Positions 61,216 through 64,000 of a stretch of 64,000 bases of DNA are shown here, piece by piece (position 1 is the first letter of the stretch; each line of letters begins with the position of its first letter). Location of the stretch: the NCBI GenBank assembly GCA_946405135.1, contig CAMJGD010000013.1, forward strand, positions 1 to 64,000. Direction: 5' to 3'. Both the position numbers and the translations under genes were made by a program. This stretch comes from an uncultured Clostridiaceae bacterium (GTDB taxonomy: Bacteria; Bacillota; Clostridia; Clostridiales; Clostridiaceae). A model generated the notes under the pieces. It was not told where the DNA came from, ran no database searches, and saw only the letters and a list, made by a program, of their open reading frames with translations.

Positions 61216-61833
61216 ATGGCGAAATTGTATTTTAGATATGGGGCGATGAATTCAGGAAAATCCACAAACCTTATGCAGGTAGCCTATAATTATGAAGAAA
61301 GAGGAATGAAAGCTATAATATTAAAGCCAAAAACAGATAGTAAAGGTGGAGATACTGTAGTATCAAGGCTTGGGGTCATAAGAAAAGTTGATTTGCTATT
61401 AAGTGATAAAGAAAGTGTGTTTGATAATATAGAAAAATGGATAGAAGAAAAGGGAGAGATTGACTGTATTTTAGTAGATGAAGTACAATTTTTTAAGAAG
61501 AATCAAATTGATGATTTGTTTAAAATAGCTGTAATTAAAGATATACCTGTTATATGTTATGGGCTTAGAACAGATTTTCAAATGAATGGTTTTGAAGGCA
61601 GTGAAAGACTTCTTTTATTAGCTCATAGCATAGAAGAGATGAAAACCATATGTACCTGTGGAAGAAAAGCCATTCTTAATGGACGAAAGATAAATGGAGA
61701 GTACGTATTTGAAGGGGAACAGATAGCTATAGATAATCAAGATCAGGTGGAGTATCAATCTCTTTGCGGAGTATGTTATTATAAATATAAATCTAAATAT
61801 AAAGAAAAAATTGGTCAAAATCAAAGTTATTAG
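61216..61833 (+). CDS. tdk: Thymidine kinase (type II)
   Basis: Salvage phosphorylation of thymidine. 205 residues with P-loop GAMNSGKST, Walker B-like CILVDEVQFF, the lasso/LASSO-loop region YGLRTDFQMNGFEGSERLLLLA, and zinc ligands CTCG and CGVC. ATG 61216 follows GAAGGAG. Followed after 20 bases by the DUF1385-PrmC gene and then prfA, a conserved clostridial order. Confidence 0.96.
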   Translation: MAKLYFRYGAMNSGKSTNLMQVAYNYEERGMKAIILKPKTDSKGGDTVVSRLGVIRKVDLLLSDKESVFDNIEKWIEEKGEIDCILVDEVQFFKKNQIDDLFKIAVIKDIPVICYGLRTDFQMNGFEGSERLLLLAHSIEEMKTICTCGRKAILNGRKINGEYVFEGEQIAIDNQDQVEYQSLCGVCYYKYKSKYKEKIGQNQSY

Positions 61834-61853
61834 TTTTAAGAAAGAGGTTTAGT

Positions 61854-63620
61854 ATGAATAAAAAACACTATGTTGGTGGTCAGGCTGTAATAGAAGGGGT
61901 TATGATGAGAGGTAGCAAGGGCGTGGCTACAGCAGTTAGGACTCCAGATGGAAGTATAAATATAAATTTAGACGAAAGCATACCATTAACTAAAAAAAAT
62001 AAAATTTTATCATTACCATTTATAAGAGGATTTATTTCACTTATAGAATCTTTGATCATCGGTATAAAAACATTGAATTATTCTGCTACTTTTTTTGAAG
62101 AAGAAGAAGAGGAACCTTCTAAATTTGAAAAATTTTTAGATAAGGTTTTTAAAGATAAAGCTAATGATGTAGTGGTAGGAATTACTTTAGTAATATCATT
62201 TATATTTTCTTTTTCAATTTTTTTCTTTTTACCTACAGCTATAGCCAATGTTTTTAAATATTTAAAGTTTAATACCTTTGGACTTAATATAATAGAAGGA
62301 ATAATAAGAGTTTCTATATTTTTGCTATATTTATACCTTATATCTAAAATAGAAGATATAAATAGGCTTTTTCAATATCATGGCGCAGAACATAAAACTA
62401 TATTTTGCTATGAATTTGATGAGGAATTAACTGTAGAAAATGCAAGAAAGTTTAAAAGATTTCATCCTAGATGTGGTACTAACTTTTTATTTTTAGTAAT
62501 GATAGTTAGTATTGTACTTTTTTCTTTTACAGGATGGGGAAATGTGTGGATGAGGCTTTTATACAGAATTTTGCTTCTACCCTTAGTTTCTGGAATTACT
62601 TATGAGATAATAAGATGGCTTGGGAAAAGTGAAAATAGGTTTTCTAAAATCGTTGCTTATCCTGGACTCAAGCTTCAAAGTCTAACTACAAAAGAACCAG
62701 ATGATTCCCAATTAGAAGTGGCAATTGCAGCTTTAAAGGCATCGGAAGGTATAGAAGAAGATAAGACCATAGGTAAACTATTAGAAGAAGGTAACCAAAT
62801 ATTAAAAAATAAAGATATAGAAAGTTATATATTGGATACTCAACTTCTTTTAGCTAAGGTTTTAGAAAGAGATAAATTGTATGTAATTACCCATAAAGAA
62901 GAAAAAGTTTCTAAAAAGGCTGTGGAAGAATTCTTATATTTAATAAATTTAAGAGCAGAAAAAATGCCTATAAAATACATATTAAGAAGCTGTGAGTTTA
63001 TGGGAATGGATTTTTATGTAAGACAAGGAGTGTTAATACCAAGACCAGATACGGAAATACTGGTAGAAGAAGCATTAAAATTAATTAAACAAAAAAACAT
63101 GAATTATGTATGTGATTTATGCTGTGGAAGTGGAGCTATAGGATTGTCTTTAGCAAACTATTCATTAAGTATAAAAGTGGATTGTGTGGATATCTCTGAT
63201 GATGCAGCTGAGGTTACTACAACCAATATAGAAAAATTAAAATTAGGTGAAAGGGTAAAATTAATAAGAAGTGACTTGCTTAATTATGCAGAACAAAATG
63301 GAATATACTATGATATGATAGTATGCAATCCGCCTTATATAAAAAGTGAGACTATAAATGAGCTTATGGAGGATGTAAAACTTTATGAACCACATTTAGC
63401 TTTAGATGGTGGAGAAGATGGATTATATTTTTATAAAAAAATTATTATGCAGAGTATTAATGTATTAAAAAAAGGCGGTATATTAGCCTTTGAAATAGGA
63501 CATGATCAATACGAAGAGGTGGAAAAAATATTTAAAGATAATGGATACGAAGATATAGTATGTGTTAAAGATTTGGCGGGAAATGACAGAGTTGCCATAG
63601 GAAGACTGAAGGAACCATAG
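61854..63620 (+). CDS. prmC: Fusion of a DUF1385 membrane protein and PrmC (release-factor glutamine methyltransferase)
   Basis: 588 residues in one frame. Residues 1-about 285 are DUF1385: GGQAVIEGVMMRG, membrane helices (about 105-130, 145-165, 205-245) and FQYHGAEHKTIFCYE, FKRFHPRCGTNFLFLV. From about 310 it is PrmC: RPDTEILVEEAL, SAM motif DLCCGSGAIGLSLA and catalytic NPPY (N492-Y495), which methylates the GGQ glutamine of release factors. The partner gene prfA follows directly. In many Firmicutes these are two adjacent genes; here they are joined without a stop, tying the methyltransferase to the membrane. ATG 61854 after AGAAAGAGG. Confidence 0.93.
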   Translation: MNKKHYVGGQAVIEGVMMRGSKGVATAVRTPDGSININLDESIPLTKKNKILSLPFIRGFISLIESLIIGIKTLNYSATFFEEEEEEPSKFEKFLDKVFKDKANDVVVGITLVISFIFSFSIFFFLPTAIANVFKYLKFNTFGLNIIEGIIRVSIFLLYLYLISKIEDINRLFQYHGAEHKTIFCYEFDEELTVENARKFKRFHPRCGTNFLFLVMIVSIVLFSFTGWGNVWMRLLYRILLLPLVSGITYEIIRWLGKSENRFSKIVAYPGLKLQSLTTKEPDDSQLEVAIAALKASEGIEEDKTIGKLLEEGNQILKNKDIESYILDTQLLLAKVLERDKLYVITHKEEKVSKKAVEEFLYLINLRAEKMPIKYILRSCEFMGMDFYVRQGVLIPRPDTEILVEEALKLIKQKNMNYVCDLCCGSGAIGLSLANYSLSIKVDCVDISDDAAEVTTTNIEKLKLGERVKLIRSDLLNYAEQNGIYYDMIVCNPPYIKSETINELMEDVKLYEPHLALDGGEDGLYFYKKIIMQSINVLKKGGILAFEIGHDQYEEVEKIFKDNGYEDIVCVKDLAGNDRVAIGRLKEP

Positions 63621-63707
63621 CCTATATGCAGAATTTTTATTGATATGAATAATATTGTTATGATATAATAATAAACTATGAAAATAAGGAGTACGGAGTG
63701 ATAGGAT

Positions 63708-64000
63708 ATGTTAGAGAGACTTAATTTTATTGAAAATAAATATGAAGAGCTATCTGTTAAAATAGGGGATCCTTCAATTATGGCTAATCAAAAAGAATGG
63801 CAGAAACTTTGTAAAGAACATTCGGAATTAGAAAATATAGTAACCATGTATAGAGAATATAAAAAGTTTGAAGAAGATATAGAGTTTAACAAACAAATAT
63901 GTGAAGAAGAAAGCGATGCAGAACTTAAAGAAATGGCTCAAGAAGAACTAAAGGAGCTTATGCAGAAAAAAGAAAAGTTAGTAGAAGATATAAAAATTGC
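63708..64000 (+). CDS. prfA: Peptide chain release factor 1, N-terminal part (runs off the window)
   Basis: ATG 63708 follows GGAGTG. The 97 visible codons begin [42 protein letters not shown], the helical domain 1 of RF1. The codon-recognition PxT motif and the GGQ loop lie beyond the window edge. RF1 is the substrate of the PrmC domain encoded just upstream. Confidence 0.95.
   Translation, partial: MLERLNFIENKYEELSVKIGDPSIMANQKEWQKLCKEHSELENIVTMYREYKKFEEDIEFNKQICEEESDAELKEMAQEELKELMQKKEKLVEDIKI

Overview
The window is a very AT-rich chromosomal segment from an endospore-forming, anaerobic Firmicute. The sporulation and germination genes (sipL, yabG, spoIIR, ypeB, a gerA-type operon, CotS-family coat proteins), the ferredoxin-dependent 2-oxoacid oxidoreductase, GGAGG-type ribosome binding sites with frequent TTG/GTG starts, and dense intrinsic terminators all fit Clostridium sensu stricto. 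A member near C. botulinum group I/C. sporogenes or C. tetani is plausible, but I cannot fix the species by eye. I see no prophage, CRISPR array, rRNA operon or complete insertion sequence.

Left part (1-24 kb). The window opens with the 3' end of a tRNA, a membrane-anchored polysaccharide deacetylase and a two-component system followed by a lipoprotein. Next comes the most striking gene. It is an AhpC-type peroxiredoxin whose peroxidatic cysteine codon is an in-frame TGA, followed at the right distance by a SECIS-like hairpin, so it is very probably a selenoprotein. The selenium-metabolism protein YedF lies 2.2 kb downstream. Then follow an LTA-synthase-like enzyme, two DegT-type aminotransferases, a MerR-methyltransferase fusion with its own MerR-type promoter, a hemolysin III homologue divergent from a DUF1836 protein with shared dyads, a PqqD-like protein beside an OPT transporter, YlxP, a KorAB-type oxidoreductase with a Fur-box-like promoter, two related Cys-containing spore-surface-type proteins, and an orphan EutH.

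Middle (24-37 kb). This part holds an orphan substrate-binding protein, a radical SAM protein, a membrane-anchored EEP-family hydrolase, a sugar-type binding lipoprotein and a spore-coat glycosylation region. Two divergent glycosyltransferase/CotS pairs flank a degenerate CotS, a third CotS and an embedded pair of the DNA-metabolism radical SAM families TIGR03915/TIGR03916.

Right part (37-64 kb). This is a conserved clostridial backbone: yabG, veg (tandem consensus promoters), sipL, the cyanophycin genes cphB-cphA, ispE, a gerA-type tricistron, spoIIR (sigma-F-like promoter), a UgtP/MGDG-synthase-like glycosyltransferase, ypeB (near-perfect sigma-G promoter), a PP-loop enzyme, DUF1934, a sensorless sigma-54 activator, a DnaA-domain-IV-like small protein, pyrG, rho, rpmE, tdk, a DUF1385-PrmC fusion and the start of prfA. 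A minus-strand promoter and terminator between veg and sipL, with no ORF, predict a new ~90-nt sRNA. A ~210-bp imperfect inverted repeat resembling a MITE sits between rpmE and tdk.

All calls come from reading the sequence. No homology search, folding or expression data were available.
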